Shown here piece by piece: positions 1-9,184 of a stretch of 64,000 bases of DNA (position 1 is its first letter; each line of letters starts with the position of its first letter). Below the pieces are notes generated by a model, which worked only from the letters and a program-made list of their open reading frames with translations, had not been told where the DNA came from and did no database searches. The translations under genes and the position numbers were made by a program. The stretch comes from JAEKNW01 sp963677815 (GTDB lineage: Bacteria > Cloacimonadota > Cloacimonadia > Cloacimonadales > JAFGVF01). Where the stretch lies: positions 2,728,001-2,792,000 of the forward strand of contig OY782499.1 of assembly GCA_963677815.1 (NCBI GenBank), given 5' to 3'.

Positions 1-440
1 TATGTTTGATTACCGTTTGTAATTTCATACTCTTGCATAGCTTGAAGCAAAGCTGCTTGGGTTTTAGGAGGAGTTCTATTAATTTCATCAGCAAGAATAA
101 TGTTAGCAAAGATAGGGCCTTTGATATATTCAAAATATCTTTTCCCATCACTTTTATTTTCAGATAAAATATCTGTACCTGTTATATCAGAAGGCATCAA
201 GTCTGGTGTAAATTGGATTCTAGAAAACTCTAGGTTGAGAACTTTTGCTAAACTTGAGATAAGAAGTGTTTTTGCTAAACCAGGAACACCTTCTAAGAGA
301 ATATGACCATTAGCGAAAAGAGCTATTAGTATCTTTTCTACAACATCATCTTGTCCTACGATAACTTTCTTTAATTCTACTATTATATTTTCTTTTATTA
401 TGCTTAATTTTTCTATTAAATCTACATTAGAATTACTCAT
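1..440 (-). CDS. MoxR-family AAA+ ATPase (C-terminus beyond window)
   Basis: My own translation of the minus strand from ATG at 440 stays open to the window edge, giving about 146 residues. It shows a Walker A motif (GVPGLAKT), then ILADEINRTPPKTQAALLQAM, the Walker B and following helix typical of MoxR ATPases. MoxR proteins are ATP-driven chaperones that usually act with DUF58/VWA proteins on metal insertion or complex maturation; such partners would lie beyond position 1. The start overlaps the stop of the upstream flippase-like gene by 8 bases, so translation is probably coupled. The family call is firm; the role is unknown because the partner genes are not visible. Confidence 0.9.
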   Translation of the reverse strand, partial: MSNSNVDLIEKLSIIKENIIVELKKVIVGQDDVVEKILIALFANGHILLEGVPGLAKTLLISSLAKVLNLEFSRIQFTPDLMPSDITGTDILSENKSDGKRYFEYIKGPIFANIILADEINRTPPKTQAALLQAMQEYEITNGNQT

Positions 441-1455
441 TTTTACTCCTATCAATTAAATCAATTATTCGGATTCCTACAATACTCAAAGCCCCTATTC
501 CAAAAGTGGTTACAACAATTCCTGTAAGTAAATGGGCAACAGCTATCAAAGAGCCTGCATCACCATAGTTCATACCCATCCCACTCACAAAAATAACACT
601 CATTAACAACTCATTACTACCGATTTGCCCTGGAGGTTGAGGTAGAATATAAGATAAATTTAATAAGGTATATCCAAAGAATATCATTGCAATATTTAGA
701 TGTTCAAATCCGAATGCTTTAAACATTAAATAGAAATATAATCCGTCAAGCAATATTCCTATGAGTGTTAAAATTGTTACTTGTAAGACTATTTCATAAT
801 GATTTTTAAAGAGACCTGTTCCCTCAACAAAAAACTCAATCATGGAATATACTTTGTCTTGGTATTTTTGAGGAATAAAGAAAAAACACTTTTTTAAGAA
901 AGCAACTAGTTTATCCTGAGCTATTATAGCTGTAATTAAGATTATTATTCCTATGATAAATACAGATACAAGAACCAGAACTAACCATTGTAAAATAGGG
1001 ACAATCTCAATATCAAGAAAGGGTATCATGGCTAAGATGATAAATATCCCTACTGTATCAAAGAATTTATCAATAAATATTGAGGGAAGAACTAATGAAA
1101 TAGGAGTCTTAGTTCTTTTCTTAATAATTATTGCTCTTGCTGCCTCTCCAGCTCTTATAGGGATTAAGTAGTTTATGAAATTACCACAAAGAGACCACAG
1201 ATATGTGTCTTTTATAGAGAACTGACCTAAGGGACTTAAGAGTCTGTTCCATCTTATAGAACGAACAAAATAAGCCGAAATGTAAGAAAGAAGACTTAGG
1301 GATAAATAGCCCAAATTAACTTGTTTGACATTATGGATTAATCTGGAAAAATCAAAAAAATATGCCCAAATTATTAAGAGTGTTAAACCGATACCCACTC
1401 CAAAAATAATTGATTTTGTATATTTTTTCACCCTAGCAAAGAACCTATTTATCAA
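433..1455 (-). CDS. LPG synthase TM / UPF0104 flippase-like membrane protein
   Basis: A 340-residue polytopic protein with about eight hydrophobic segments. It resembles the YbhN/AglD-type 'lysylphosphatidylglycerol synthase transmembrane' family: a conserved patch near residues 65-110 includes SIRWNRLLSP and PIRAGEAARA, and a late segment has PQPPGQIGSNE. Related proteins are the membrane (flippase) half of MprF or are linked to polyprenol-sugar handling. No soluble aminoacyltransferase domain is present, so lipid lysinylation cannot be claimed. It overlaps the SDR gene upstream by 11 bases and moxR downstream by 8. Position next to a polyprenyl diphosphate synthase and a PHP phosphatase suggests a cell-envelope lipid or glycan role (inference). 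Confidence 0.8.
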   Translation of the reverse strand: MINRFFARVKKYTKSIIFGVGIGLTLLIIWAYFFDFSRLIHNVKQVNLGYLSLSLLSYISAYFVRSIRWNRLLSPLGQFSIKDTYLWSLCGNFINYLIPIRAGEAARAIIIKKRTKTPISLVLPSIFIDKFFDTVGIFIILAMIPFLDIEIVPILQWLVLVLVSVFIIGIIILITAIIAQDKLVAFLKKCFFFIPQKYQDKVYSMIEFFVEGTGLFKNHYEIVLQVTILTLIGILLDGLYFYLMFKAFGFEHLNIAMIFFGYTLLNLSYILPQPPGQIGSNELLMSVIFVSGMGMNYGDAGSLIAVAHLLTGIVVTTFGIGALSIVGIRIIDLIDRSKNE

Positions 1456-2404
1456 ACATTTTAGCTATGGAGGAGAAGGTATTGAATTCAGGAACTGAAA
1501 AATCTCTTTCTAAATCCTCAATATCGTAAAACCAATTATGGGTTAATCTTTCCATAAAGTTACCAGCAAAAACCCAATTAATTCTATAGAAAAGATTTGC
1601 AATATTTCTACCTATATACAGATTTAGCTGTAATATGGTTCTGTAATTTTTTCTTCTAATTTGATTACTTATAAAATTAATTAAATCTTTCAAAATTACA
1701 GGTTCTTTGTCGGCAACATTATAGTTTTTCCCATAACATTTCTCATTAGTAATAGCTTTAGCCATAATATTTACTAGCAAATCAATGTTACATAAATGAA
1801 TGTAAATTCTCTGATTTATTCTTGGCAGTAAATGATATTTTATTAATTTAGTAAAAACAGATAAGAACCCTTTAGAACCTTTACCATAAACAATTGCAGG
1901 ACGTAGAATTACTGCTTGTAAGCCCTTAAGTCTGTTTCTTTCAATCAATGATTCAATCTCAGCAATCATCTTAGTTTTATGGCCGAAAATTATTTTTTCA
2001 GACAAGTCATTAGAAGGTAATTCAAAAGGAGAATTACCATATATAGCTACCGAAGAGCAATAGACAAGCTTGGCTCCAGACAATAAACAATATTCAATTA
2101 CTTGCTGTGTGGAAAAAACATTGGCTATTCTTAAAGCTTTTCTAGACTTATTGACATTTGAATGAAAGTCAGGTATGTGCACAATAACATCATAATCATT
2201 CATTTGAAAATGTTTTTTTAATATTAAAGTGTTGCTTAGGTTAAGAGGGATTAGGGAAATTCTACTATTGAACCTAGAATACTGGGCAGGATTTTCGCCT
2301 TCTGGATAGAAGGCGAAATAATCACAACCCTTATTACTAATACTAGATGTAAAATTATTTCCTATATAGTTTTGTATATTGGTAATTAGTACTTTTTTTC
2401 TCAT
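1445..2404 (-). CDS. NAD-dependent epimerase/dehydratase-like protein (degenerate SDR)
   Basis: A 319-residue extended SDR-type protein. The N-terminal beta strand is followed by TNIQNYIGNNF, where the usual TGxxGxxG is largely lost. CSSVAIYGNSPFELP matches the SSxxVYG block with the catalytic Ser. The YxxxK block reads IIFGHKTKMIAE, so the catalytic Tyr appears replaced. ILRPAIVYGKGSKG and a sugar-nucleotide-like C-terminal half follow. Family membership is clear, but oxidoreductase activity is doubtful; it may bind a nucleotide sugar or have a non-catalytic role. It starts directly after the PHP phosphatase stop and overlaps the downstream flippase-like gene, so it sits inside one operon. 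Confidence 0.75.
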   Translation of the reverse strand: MRKKVLITNIQNYIGNNFTSSISNKGCDYFAFYPEGENPAQYSRFNSRISLIPLNLSNTLILKKHFQMNDYDVIVHIPDFHSNVNKSRKALRIANVFSTQQVIEYCLLSGAKLVYCSSVAIYGNSPFELPSNDLSEKIIFGHKTKMIAEIESLIERNRLKGLQAVILRPAIVYGKGSKGFLSVFTKLIKYHLLPRINQRIYIHLCNIDLLVNIMAKAITNEKCYGKNYNVADKEPVILKDLINFISNQIRRKNYRTILQLNLYIGRNIANLFYRINWVFAGNFMERLTHNWFYDIEDLERDFSVPEFNTFSSIAKMFDK

Positions 2405-3211
2405 TTATTTAAACAATGAAGATAAAATCTTTTTCCACAGAGGTCTATGTCTATGATGAGAATGCTTCTGTCCTTTTATTTCCACATAAAAAGCTTCAAT
2501 TTCTTGATTATTATATACTTTTAATGGGTTATCATAAAAAAGCAAGTTTGCAGTTCTTTCATCAATTTTATCTGCTACCTTGTAATAGGCTTTTTTCAAG
2601 ATGTAGTCTGAATGCCTACAGTGGTCATCAGAAGCTACAAAATGGGCATATCCTTTATATAGTAAATTCCAAGCTATATATTTAACCTTTTTACCATGGT
2701 AACCCATAAGACTGGAGGCATTAACTTGGATAAGAACATCTCTATTCATAAATTCCTTAACTATATGAGGATGTGCCTGGACATAGGAGTACCTTTCTGG
2801 GTGAGCGAGAATTGGTTTGAACCTATTCATCTGAAGTTCATAAATAAATTTCTTTGAATTATCACTTGAATCATTCAAAGAAGTTTCAAAAAGGACATAA
2901 TCAGAATCTCCTAAGGTCAGTCTTTCATCAATTACTTGTTGAATAAGTGTATCATCACAGTAAACTTCAGCACCTAGAGAAATTTCAGTATTTATCAAAG
3001 TATCTTTAATTTCATCTTTGAGTTTATCAAATTCTCTTTTAACATCTGCTTTTTTATTAGCAAATTTTCCCAACATAAAGTGTGGGGTGAGAAAAAGCTT
3101 CTCAACCCCAGCTTCTGAAATAATATGCAAATGTTCAATAGTCTTCTCTAATGAATCAGAGCCATCATCAACATTTGGCAAAATATGTGTATGCAAATCA
3201 ATAATTTTCAT
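2405..3211 (-). CDS. PHP-domain tyrosine-protein phosphatase (CpsB/YwqE-like)
   Basis: A 268-residue PHP-fold protein. The N-terminus DLHTHILPNVDDGSDS is the signature of the CpsB/YwqE metal-dependent phosphotyrosine phosphatases. Further metal-ligand blocks are LTPHF, LAHPERY and VASDDHCR. In characterised members the enzyme dephosphorylates the BY-kinase that controls polysaccharide export; no BY-kinase is in this window. The tail is basic and His-rich (KGQKHSHHRHRP), possibly metal or membrane contacting. It lies 4 bases after ispA and abuts the SDR gene. Assignment to the family is strong; the substrate is inferred. Confidence 0.88.
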   Translation of the reverse strand: MKIIDLHTHILPNVDDGSDSLEKTIEHLHIISEAGVEKLFLTPHFMLGKFANKKADVKREFDKLKDEIKDTLINTEISLGAEVYCDDTLIQQVIDERLTLGDSDYVLFETSLNDSSDNSKKFIYELQMNRFKPILAHPERYSYVQAHPHIVKEFMNRDVLIQVNASSLMGYHGKKVKYIAWNLLYKGYAHFVASDDHCRHSDYILKKAYYKVADKIDERTANLLFYDNPLKVYNNQEIEAFYVEIKGQKHSHHRHRPLWKKILSSLFK

Positions 3212-3215
3212 TGTC

Positions 3216-4100
3216 CTATGGTAATCTTTCTTTTACAAGGTTTATTAACTCAATTAATATGTCATTGTTTTCGAAGTTCTTAACCATTTTATAAGAATCA
3301 GATAATAATTTTTCAGCATTCTTTTTTGCAGTTTCCACCCCTAACATTGCTGCATAGTTTGCTTTATTACCTGACCTCGCAATAGTATCTTTATCCATAA
3401 TTTCTAAAGCTCCCATATCTTCTAAAATATCATCAATAATCTGATATGCTAAGCCTAGATTTAGAGCGTAATTTCCTAAAGTAATCATTACATTTTCTTC
3501 TGCCTGACAAAGGGTACAAGCCATATCAGTTGCAGCTTGTAACAAAGCTCCAGTTTTCTTTAAATGTATATATTTTAGTACATTCACCTTTATACTCTTA
3601 GTTCTGGATTCAAGATCAACAGTTTGTCCACCAATAATCCCACTAGTAGAAACTGCTTTAGATAGAATTCCAATACATTGTACAGCATGTTCTTTATTTT
3701 TTAGTTCTGTGAGAACTTCAAATGCTTTAGTCAAGAGAGCATCACCAACTAAAATTGCAGTTGCTGGATCATATTTTTCGTGATTACTAGCTTTGCCTCT
3801 CCTTCTAGGAGCATTATCCAAAGCTGGTAAGTCATCATGAACTATTGTTGCAGTATGAATCATTTCTAGAGCTATTGCAACTGGCATAATTTTTTCTAGT
3901 GATTTGGTACTCTTTCTTCCTTTAAGCATCTCATAAACAGCAAATAAAAGAATTGGACGTAATCTTTTCCCTTCAGTAAGAAGTGAATAGCGAATAGCAC
4001 TGTTTAAATACTTGGTATTCTTTTCTTTACCATCGAAGTATTCAGTTAGAGCATCGTCCACTAATTTCTGCCTGGTTACAAAATATTTTTGTAGTAGCAC
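3216..4100 (-). CDS. ispA: Polyprenyl (farnesyl/geranylgeranyl) diphosphate synthase
   Basis: A 294-residue trans-prenyltransferase that condenses isopentenyl diphosphate with allylic diphosphates. The first aspartate-rich motif is DDLPALDNAPRRRGK and the second is YQIIDDILED. GKRLRPILLFA and GGQTVDLES are the other conserved blocks. The start is GTG at 4100 with a strong GGAGGA upstream. Product chain length (C15 or C20) cannot be fixed by eye. It opens the minus-strand envelope operon and has its own promoter just downstream of gyrA. A desaturase of the phytoene type lies 46 kb away, so its product could feed quinone, undecaprenyl or carotenoid routes. Confidence 0.9.
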   Translation of the reverse strand: MLLQKYFVTRQKLVDDALTEYFDGKEKNTKYLNSAIRYSLLTEGKRLRPILLFAVYEMLKGRKSTKSLEKIMPVAIALEMIHTATIVHDDLPALDNAPRRRGKASNHEKYDPATAILVGDALLTKAFEVLTELKNKEHAVQCIGILSKAVSTSGIIGGQTVDLESRTKSIKVNVLKYIHLKKTGALLQAATDMACTLCQAEENVMITLGNYALNLGLAYQIIDDILEDMGALEIMDKDTIARSGNKANYAAMLGVETAKKNAEKLLSDSYKMVKNFENNDILIELINLVKERLP

Positions 4101-4124
4101 TAAAATCCTCCAGTCTTTTTATAC

Positions 4125-4154
4125 ATTATATTGCTTTCTTTGATATAATGTCAA
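4125..4154 (-). promoter_or_regulatory. Sigma-70-type promoter of the ispA operon
   Basis: On the minus strand TTGACA (4149-4154) and TATAAT (4125-4130) are both perfect consensus hexamers separated by 18 bases, 25 bases ahead of the GTG of ispA. The same bases form a short AT-rich inverted repeat (4123-4131 with 4143-4151). It lies between the gyrA stop and ispA, so the envelope operon can be expressed independently of gyrase. Confidence 0.75.
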
Positions 4155-4161
4155 GTATTAT

Positions 4162-6648
4162 TTATTCTTTATCATCGCTTGGAGATTCTGAAGAATCATC
4201 TCCGTCTTCATCTTCTTCTTTTTTGATTCTAGTTGCATCAAAGACTTTATCATCTTTTAACAAGTTGATTAACCTAACTCCTTGGGTGTTTCTACCTATA
4301 GATGATATCATTTCACCAGATTGTCTAATTATCATTCCACCACGAGTTGTAATCATTAAATCATCTTCATCTGTAATATCAAGAAGTTTGACTAGATAAC
4401 CATTTCTCATAGTAGTTTTTAGAGTAATAAATCCTTTTGTACCTCTATTGGTCACCTTGTATTGAGATAGGTCAGTTCTTTTCCCATACCCATTTTCACT
4501 AATAGAAAGAACAGACTCTTCTGAATTTTCAGCAACAACAATCATTGACACCACAAAATCATCTTCTCTTAGTTTGATACCACAAACACCTTGAGAATTT
4601 CTTCCAAGAGGTCTAGCAGTCACTTCAGAGAACCTATTGCAATAACCGTTATGGGTAGCGAGAATAATATCATTGCTTCCATCTGTTAATTTTGCTTCTA
4701 ATAGTTCATCACCATCAACTAGTTTGATAGCAATAATACCATTAGTTCTAGGTCTTGAGTAAGCACTTAAAACTGTCTTTTTAAGTAAACCATTCCTTGT
4801 TGCCATAACAATATAATGGGAATCATCAAATTCTTGTACAGCTACAATAGCTTTAATATTTTCTTCTTTAGCTATATTTATTAAGTTAACTATAGCTTTA
4901 CCTCTAGCCTGTCTACCAACTGAAGGTATTTGATATACTTTTAACCAATAACACTTACCAAAATCTGTGAAGAAGAGAATGTAATCATGAGTTGAAGCTG
5001 TAAAGATATTTTGAATAAAGTCTGTATCCTTCAGATTAGAACCAGATAAACCTCTTCCCCCACGACCTTGTGATTTGTAAAGATCTGCTGGCATTCTTTT
5101 GATATAGCCTTCATTGCTGATAACAACAACTACATCTTCTTGAGGAATTAAGTCTTCCATATCAAGAGTCAGCTCGCCATCAATAATCTTAGTTCTTCGT
5201 GGGTCAGCATATTTTTCTTTTATTTCAAGAGTTTCTTCTTTAATGATATTCATCTGCAGTTCTCTACTTCCTAAAATTTCATTAAGTTGATCTCTTAAGG
5301 CTGAAAGCTCATTAAATTCATTTTCAATTTTTTCTCTTTCTAGACCTGTTAACTTTTGTAAACGCATATCAAGAATTGCTTTAGCTTGGATTTCACTTAA
5401 AGAGAACTCACTCATTAAATTATCTTTGGCATCCTGAGTACTTTCAGATGCTCTGATCGTTTTAATTATTGCATCAATATTATCAAGAGCAATTCTCAAA
5501 CCTTCTAAAATATGTAATCTTGCCTCAGTTTGAGCTAAGATGAATTTTGTTCTTCTAATAACAACACCATGTCTGAAATTGATAAAGTTTTCTAGAAGTT
5601 GTTTCATTGAAAGCACTTGTGGGACTCCATCAACCAGAGCTAAATTGATAACCCCAAAAGTATTCTGTAATTGAGAATAAGCATAGAGTTTGTTTAGAAC
5701 AACATTAGCATCAGCTGTTTTCTTAACAACGATAACTAACCTCATTCCATCTCTACCTGATTCATCTCTGATATCACTTATACCTTCTATTCTCTTGTCT
5801 TTAACTAAAGAAGCAATTTTCTCAATGAGGAGAGTTTTATTTAGCATATAAGGTATTTCAGAGATGATAATACTTTCTTGTCCAGATTTCTTATCAGTAT
5901 GAATGTCAGCTTTACCTCTTACTTTTAATTTTCCACGTCCTGTTTCAAAGTACTCTTTAATACCGGAACGACCAACTATGTAACCACCTGTTGGGAAATC
6001 TGGACCAGGAATAATTTGCATCAAATCTGTTGCAGATATTTCGGGATTATCAATAGTTTCAACAATCGCGTCACAGACTTCTCCAACATTATGAGGAGCC
6101 ATATTAGTAGCCATACCAACAGCAATACCCGAAGAGCCATTTACAATTAAGTTAGGCAATCTACTTGGGAAAACTTCTGGTTCTTTTCTTGTTTCATCAT
6201 AGTTAGATCGGAAATCTACAGTATCTTTATCAAGATCCATCATTAAGTCAACTGCTGTTTTGTGAAGTCTAGCCTCAGTATAACGCATAGCAGCTGGTGG
6301 GTCTCCGTCGATAGAACCAAAGTTACCTTGTCCATTTATCAAAGGATATCTCAAATTCCAATCTTGAGCCAATCTCACAAGAGTAGGATAAACAACTTGT
6401 TCACCATGAGGATGGTAGTTACCTGAAGTATCACCAGCTATCTTAGCACATTTCCTGAAATGTCCACCTGGAGATAAATTCAATTCATTCATAGCAAACA
6501 AAATTCTTCTTTGGGAAGGCTTTAAACCATCTCTGACATCTGGTAAAGCACGAGAAACAATCACACTCATTGAATAGTCTAAGTATGATGTTTTTAATTC
6601 ATCTTCTATTTGTCTAATTATAATTCTTTGGTCAGTTTTATTTTCCAT
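4162..6648 (-). CDS. gyrA: DNA gyrase subunit A
   Basis: An 828-residue type IIA topoisomerase A subunit: breakage-reunion domain (about 1-500) with catalytic Tyr123 in AAMRYTEARL, then a six-blade beta-pinwheel C-terminal domain containing YKSQGRGGRGL, a degenerate GyrA box that favours gyrase over topo IV. It follows gyrB by 16 bases. The stretch equivalent to the quinolone-resistance region reads HPHGEQVVYPTL: Gln84 and Pro88 stand where Ser83 and Asp87 are found in E. coli. The acidic C-terminal tail is typical. ATG at 6648 has GGAGAT upstream. ParC is the only serious alternative and is less likely given the pairing and GyrA-box remnant. Confidence 0.95.
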   Translation of the reverse strand: MENKTDQRIIIRQIEDELKTSYLDYSMSVIVSRALPDVRDGLKPSQRRILFAMNELNLSPGGHFRKCAKIAGDTSGNYHPHGEQVVYPTLVRLAQDWNLRYPLINGQGNFGSIDGDPPAAMRYTEARLHKTAVDLMMDLDKDTVDFRSNYDETRKEPEVFPSRLPNLIVNGSSGIAVGMATNMAPHNVGEVCDAIVETIDNPEISATDLMQIIPGPDFPTGGYIVGRSGIKEYFETGRGKLKVRGKADIHTDKKSGQESIIISEIPYMLNKTLLIEKIASLVKDKRIEGISDIRDESGRDGMRLVIVVKKTADANVVLNKLYAYSQLQNTFGVINLALVDGVPQVLSMKQLLENFINFRHGVVIRRTKFILAQTEARLHILEGLRIALDNIDAIIKTIRASESTQDAKDNLMSEFSLSEIQAKAILDMRLQKLTGLEREKIENEFNELSALRDQLNEILGSRELQMNIIKEETLEIKEKYADPRRTKIIDGELTLDMEDLIPQEDVVVVISNEGYIKRMPADLYKSQGRGGRGLSGSNLKDTDFIQNIFTASTHDYILFFTDFGKCYWLKVYQIPSVGRQARGKAIVNLINIAKEENIKAIVAVQEFDDSHYIVMATRNGLLKKTVLSAYSRPRTNGIIAIKLVDGDELLEAKLTDGSNDIILATHNGYCNRFSEVTARPLGRNSQGVCGIKLREDDFVVSMIVVAENSEESVLSISENGYGKRTDLSQYKVTNRGTKGFITLKTTMRNGYLVKLLDITDEDDLMITTRGGMIIRQSGEMISSIGRNTQGVRLINLLKDDKVFDATRIKKEEDEDGDDSSESPSDDKE

Positions 6649-6664
6649 TAATTATCTCCTAACT

Positions 6665-8563
6665 TTAGATATCAAGGTTTTTAACATATTTAGCGTTTTC
6701 TTGGATAAAATCTCTTCTTGGTTCTACTTCATCACCCATTAAGATTGAGAATAATCTATCAGCTTCAACTGCATCATCGATCTTAATTTGCACAAGTAAA
6801 CGATTCTCTGGATCAAGAGTTGTTTCCCAAAGTTGATCAGGATTCATCTCACCTAAACCTTTATATCTTTGAATGTAAACACCTTTCTGTCCAAGCTCAT
6901 TCCATAATCTATCTCTTTCATCTTCTGAATAAACATAGTGTTTTTTAGTACCTTTTCTTAGCATAAACAACGGTGGCTGAGCAATATATACTCTTCCATG
7001 TTCAATAAGAGGTTGCATATATCTATAGAAGAAGGTTAAAAGAAGTGTAGCAATATGAGCACCGTCAACATCAGCATCGGCCATGATAATTATCTTACCA
7101 TAACGAAGTTTACTAATATCAAAATCGTCTGCAATACCAGCTCCTAAAGCTAAGATTACTGGCTGAATTTTATCATTATTTAATACTTTATCAATTCTTG
7201 CCTTTTCAGTATTTAACATTTTACCCCAAAGAGGAAGAATAGCCTGATATTGTCTATCTCTACCCTGCTTAGCAGAACCACCCGCAGAATCTCCCTCCAC
7301 TAGGAATATCTCAGTTTCCTCAGGATCCTTACTGGTACAGTCAGCTAGCTTTCCTGGTAAAGAACCAGATTCTAATACAGATTTTCTTCTGGTTAAATCT
7401 CTTGCTCTTCTAGCAGCTTCCCTAGCTCTTGAAGCCATGATTGATTTGTTACAAATAGCCTTGGCTTCATTTGGATTTTCTTCAAAAAATTCTAGAAGTT
7501 TTTCATAAACAATTGAATTAATAAAGCCTTCTACTTCTGAGTTTTGAAGCTTTGTTTTAGTCTGACCTTCAAATTGAGGGTCACTCAATTTAACGCTAAT
7601 AACACAGGTAAGTCCTTCACGTATGTCATTTCCACTTGGAGTAATTTTTTCATTTTTCAAGAAATTGTTATCTTTAGAGTAAACATTAACAGCTCTTGTT
7701 AAAGCTGATTTTAAACCTGATAAATGGGTACCACCTTCAATAGTGTTAATATTATTAGCATAAGAATAGATATTTTCTTGGAAACCTTCGTTATATTGAA
7801 TTGACAATTCAAATTCCATATCATCTTTAGCTCCTGAAACGTAAACAGGATTTTTGAAAATTGGCTTCTTATTAGTATTAAGATATTGAACAAATTCATT
7901 TATTCCACCTTCATACTTAAAATTATGAGCTCTTTCACTTTCCTCATCTTTCAGAGTTATTCTCACACCTTTATTCAAGAAAGCTAGTTCTCTTAAACGA
8001 GAGCTTAAATAGTCAAATGAAAACTTAACTGTTTCAAAAATTGTAGCATCTGGTTTAAATATAATTGTTGTTCCATTTTTTTCAGTTTGTCCAATAATAT
8101 CTAAGGTTGTTTGAGGAACTCCTTTTGAATATTTCTGTGAATAAATATTTCCATTCTTATAGATTCTAGTTTCTAAATAATCTGAAAGAGCATTTACACA
8201 AGATACACCAACACCGTGCAAACCACCTGAAACTTTATAAGAATCGTTGTTAAATTTACCACCAGCGTGAAGAACAGTCATCACCACTTCTGCTGCAGGA
8301 ATACCTAATTCCTTATGAATGTCAACAGGTATACCCCGTCCATTATCCTGAACTTCAACAGAACCATCTTTATGCAAAATTACATTAATTTGGTCACAAT
8401 AACCAGCTAAAGCTTCATCAATACTATTATCTACTACCTCATAAACTAAATGGTGTAGACCTCTTTCACTTGTTCCGCCAATATACATGGCAGGTCTTTT
8501 TCTTACAGCTTCAAGCCCCTCAAGAACCTGAATATTTTTCGCTGTGTAATCTTGATTTGACAT
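6665..8563 (-). CDS. gyrB: DNA gyrase subunit B
   Basis: A 632-residue GHKL ATPase plus Toprim subunit. Visible blocks are RKRPAMYIGGT, VVDNSIDEALAGYCD, DNGRGIPVD and GGLHGVGVSCVNALS for the ATPase domain, then LVEGDSAGGSAKQGRDR and IIMADADVDGAHI for Toprim, and RYKGLGEMNPDQLWETT near the C-terminus. Length matches the short GyrB form. It is the first gene of a gyrB-gyrA operon, with a consensus-like promoter 137 bases upstream. Confidence 0.97.
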   Translation of the reverse strand: MSNQDYTAKNIQVLEGLEAVRKRPAMYIGGTSERGLHHLVYEVVDNSIDEALAGYCDQINVILHKDGSVEVQDNGRGIPVDIHKELGIPAAEVVMTVLHAGGKFNNDSYKVSGGLHGVGVSCVNALSDYLETRIYKNGNIYSQKYSKGVPQTTLDIIGQTEKNGTTIIFKPDATIFETVKFSFDYLSSRLRELAFLNKGVRITLKDEESERAHNFKYEGGINEFVQYLNTNKKPIFKNPVYVSGAKDDMEFELSIQYNEGFQENIYSYANNINTIEGGTHLSGLKSALTRAVNVYSKDNNFLKNEKITPSGNDIREGLTCVISVKLSDPQFEGQTKTKLQNSEVEGFINSIVYEKLLEFFEENPNEAKAICNKSIMASRAREAARRARDLTRRKSVLESGSLPGKLADCTSKDPEETEIFLVEGDSAGGSAKQGRDRQYQAILPLWGKMLNTEKARIDKVLNNDKIQPVILALGAGIADDFDISKLRYGKIIIMADADVDGAHIATLLLTFFYRYMQPLIEHGRVYIAQPPLFMLRKGTKKHYVYSEDERDRLWNELGQKGVYIQRYKGLGEMNPDQLWETTLDPENRLLVQIKIDDAVEADRLFSILMGDEVEPRRDFIQENAKYVKNLDI

Positions 8564-8699
8564 ACTAAATCCCCAATTACTTGATTTTAAATAAGTTATA
8601 GTATCTTAACGCAGATTTATTAATCTCAAATAATCTGCCCGAAAATTTGTAATATATTTTGAAAAAAGTTACAAATTATGCATCATTTTATTTAAGTTC

Positions 8700-8728
8700 A
8701 ATTTATCGTTATTATAGTTTTTTGTCAA
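8700..8728 (-). promoter_or_regulatory. Promoter of gyrB-gyrA
   Basis: Minus strand TTGACA (8723-8728) is followed after 17 bases by TAAATT (8700-8705). This predicts a leader of roughly 130 bases before the gyrB ATG at 8563. No DnaA boxes or iterons were seen around it. Confidence 0.6.
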
Positions 8729-8919
8729 CACTTTTTTAGCATTTTTTTCACCTTTTTTTATTAGGGCTATTATTTGTATTTAAGCCTTTATATATAGGCT
8801 TTTACACCCTACTATTAGCTCATTTTTATTACATCTTTTTAAGCATTTTTCTCTAGTTTTATATTATATTTTTATTCAAGTTTTTGAAGGCCTAAAAAAT
8901 GTAATAGAAAAATCTTTTA

Positions 8920-8948
8920 TTGACAACTTTTTACATGATATTTTGATA
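8920..8948 (+). promoter_or_regulatory. Candidate promoter of the 8975-10561 operon
   Basis: TTGACA at 8920-8925 and TTGATA at 8943-8948 with a 17-base spacer, about 27 bases ahead of the ATG at 8975. The -35 is perfect; the -10 is weaker. Confidence 0.5.
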
Positions 8949-8974
8949 TTTATAAAATATATTAAGAGGTAAAT

Positions 8975-9184
8975 ATGAGTTACCAAGATGAACTTAAAGA
9001 ACAAGCTCAAAAAAGAGCAAAAAGGGATTATAGAAACAAGATGATTATGCTAGTTGTTTTTCTAGTTATTGTCTTATCCATTATCCATTTTCTTGGAAAG
9101 GAATCTAGCAAACTGACTAATCCTCCTAAGAATAAACAAACATCTTCTGTAGAAAGAATTGAACCTAATAATGAAATCAAATAA
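8975..9184 (+). CDS. Small single-pass membrane protein, unknown function
   Basis: 69 residues: a charged N-terminal helix (DELKEQAQKRAKRDYRNK), one strong transmembrane segment (about residues 24-43), and a polar tail. It has an AAGAGGT ribosome site. It overlaps the start of the DUF192 gene by 14 bases, which supports it as real and cotranscribed. I do not recognise a family. Confidence 0.65.
   Translation: MSYQDELKEQAQKRAKRDYRNKMIMLVVFLVIVLSIIHFLGKESSKLTNPPKNKQTSSVERIEPNNEIK

Larger units (their letters stand above)
8564..8974. other. AT-rich divergent intergenic region gyrB / membrane-protein operon
   Basis: This 411-base gap holds the gyrB promoter (minus) and a candidate promoter for the plus-strand operon (8920-8948). 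A short hairpin AAGCCT...AGGCTT lies at 8782-8801. Long T runs occur at 8700-8760. No ORF, RNA gene or DnaA-box cluster was recognised. Confidence 0.5.

Noticed and set aside
100..306. 68-residue plus-strand frame
   Set aside because: Antisense to a clear MoxR coding sequence with Walker motifs on the minus strand.
8564..8974. Replication origin next to gyrB
   Set aside because: No DnaA boxes (TTATCCACA-like) or dnaA/dnaN genes; AT-richness alone is not evidence.
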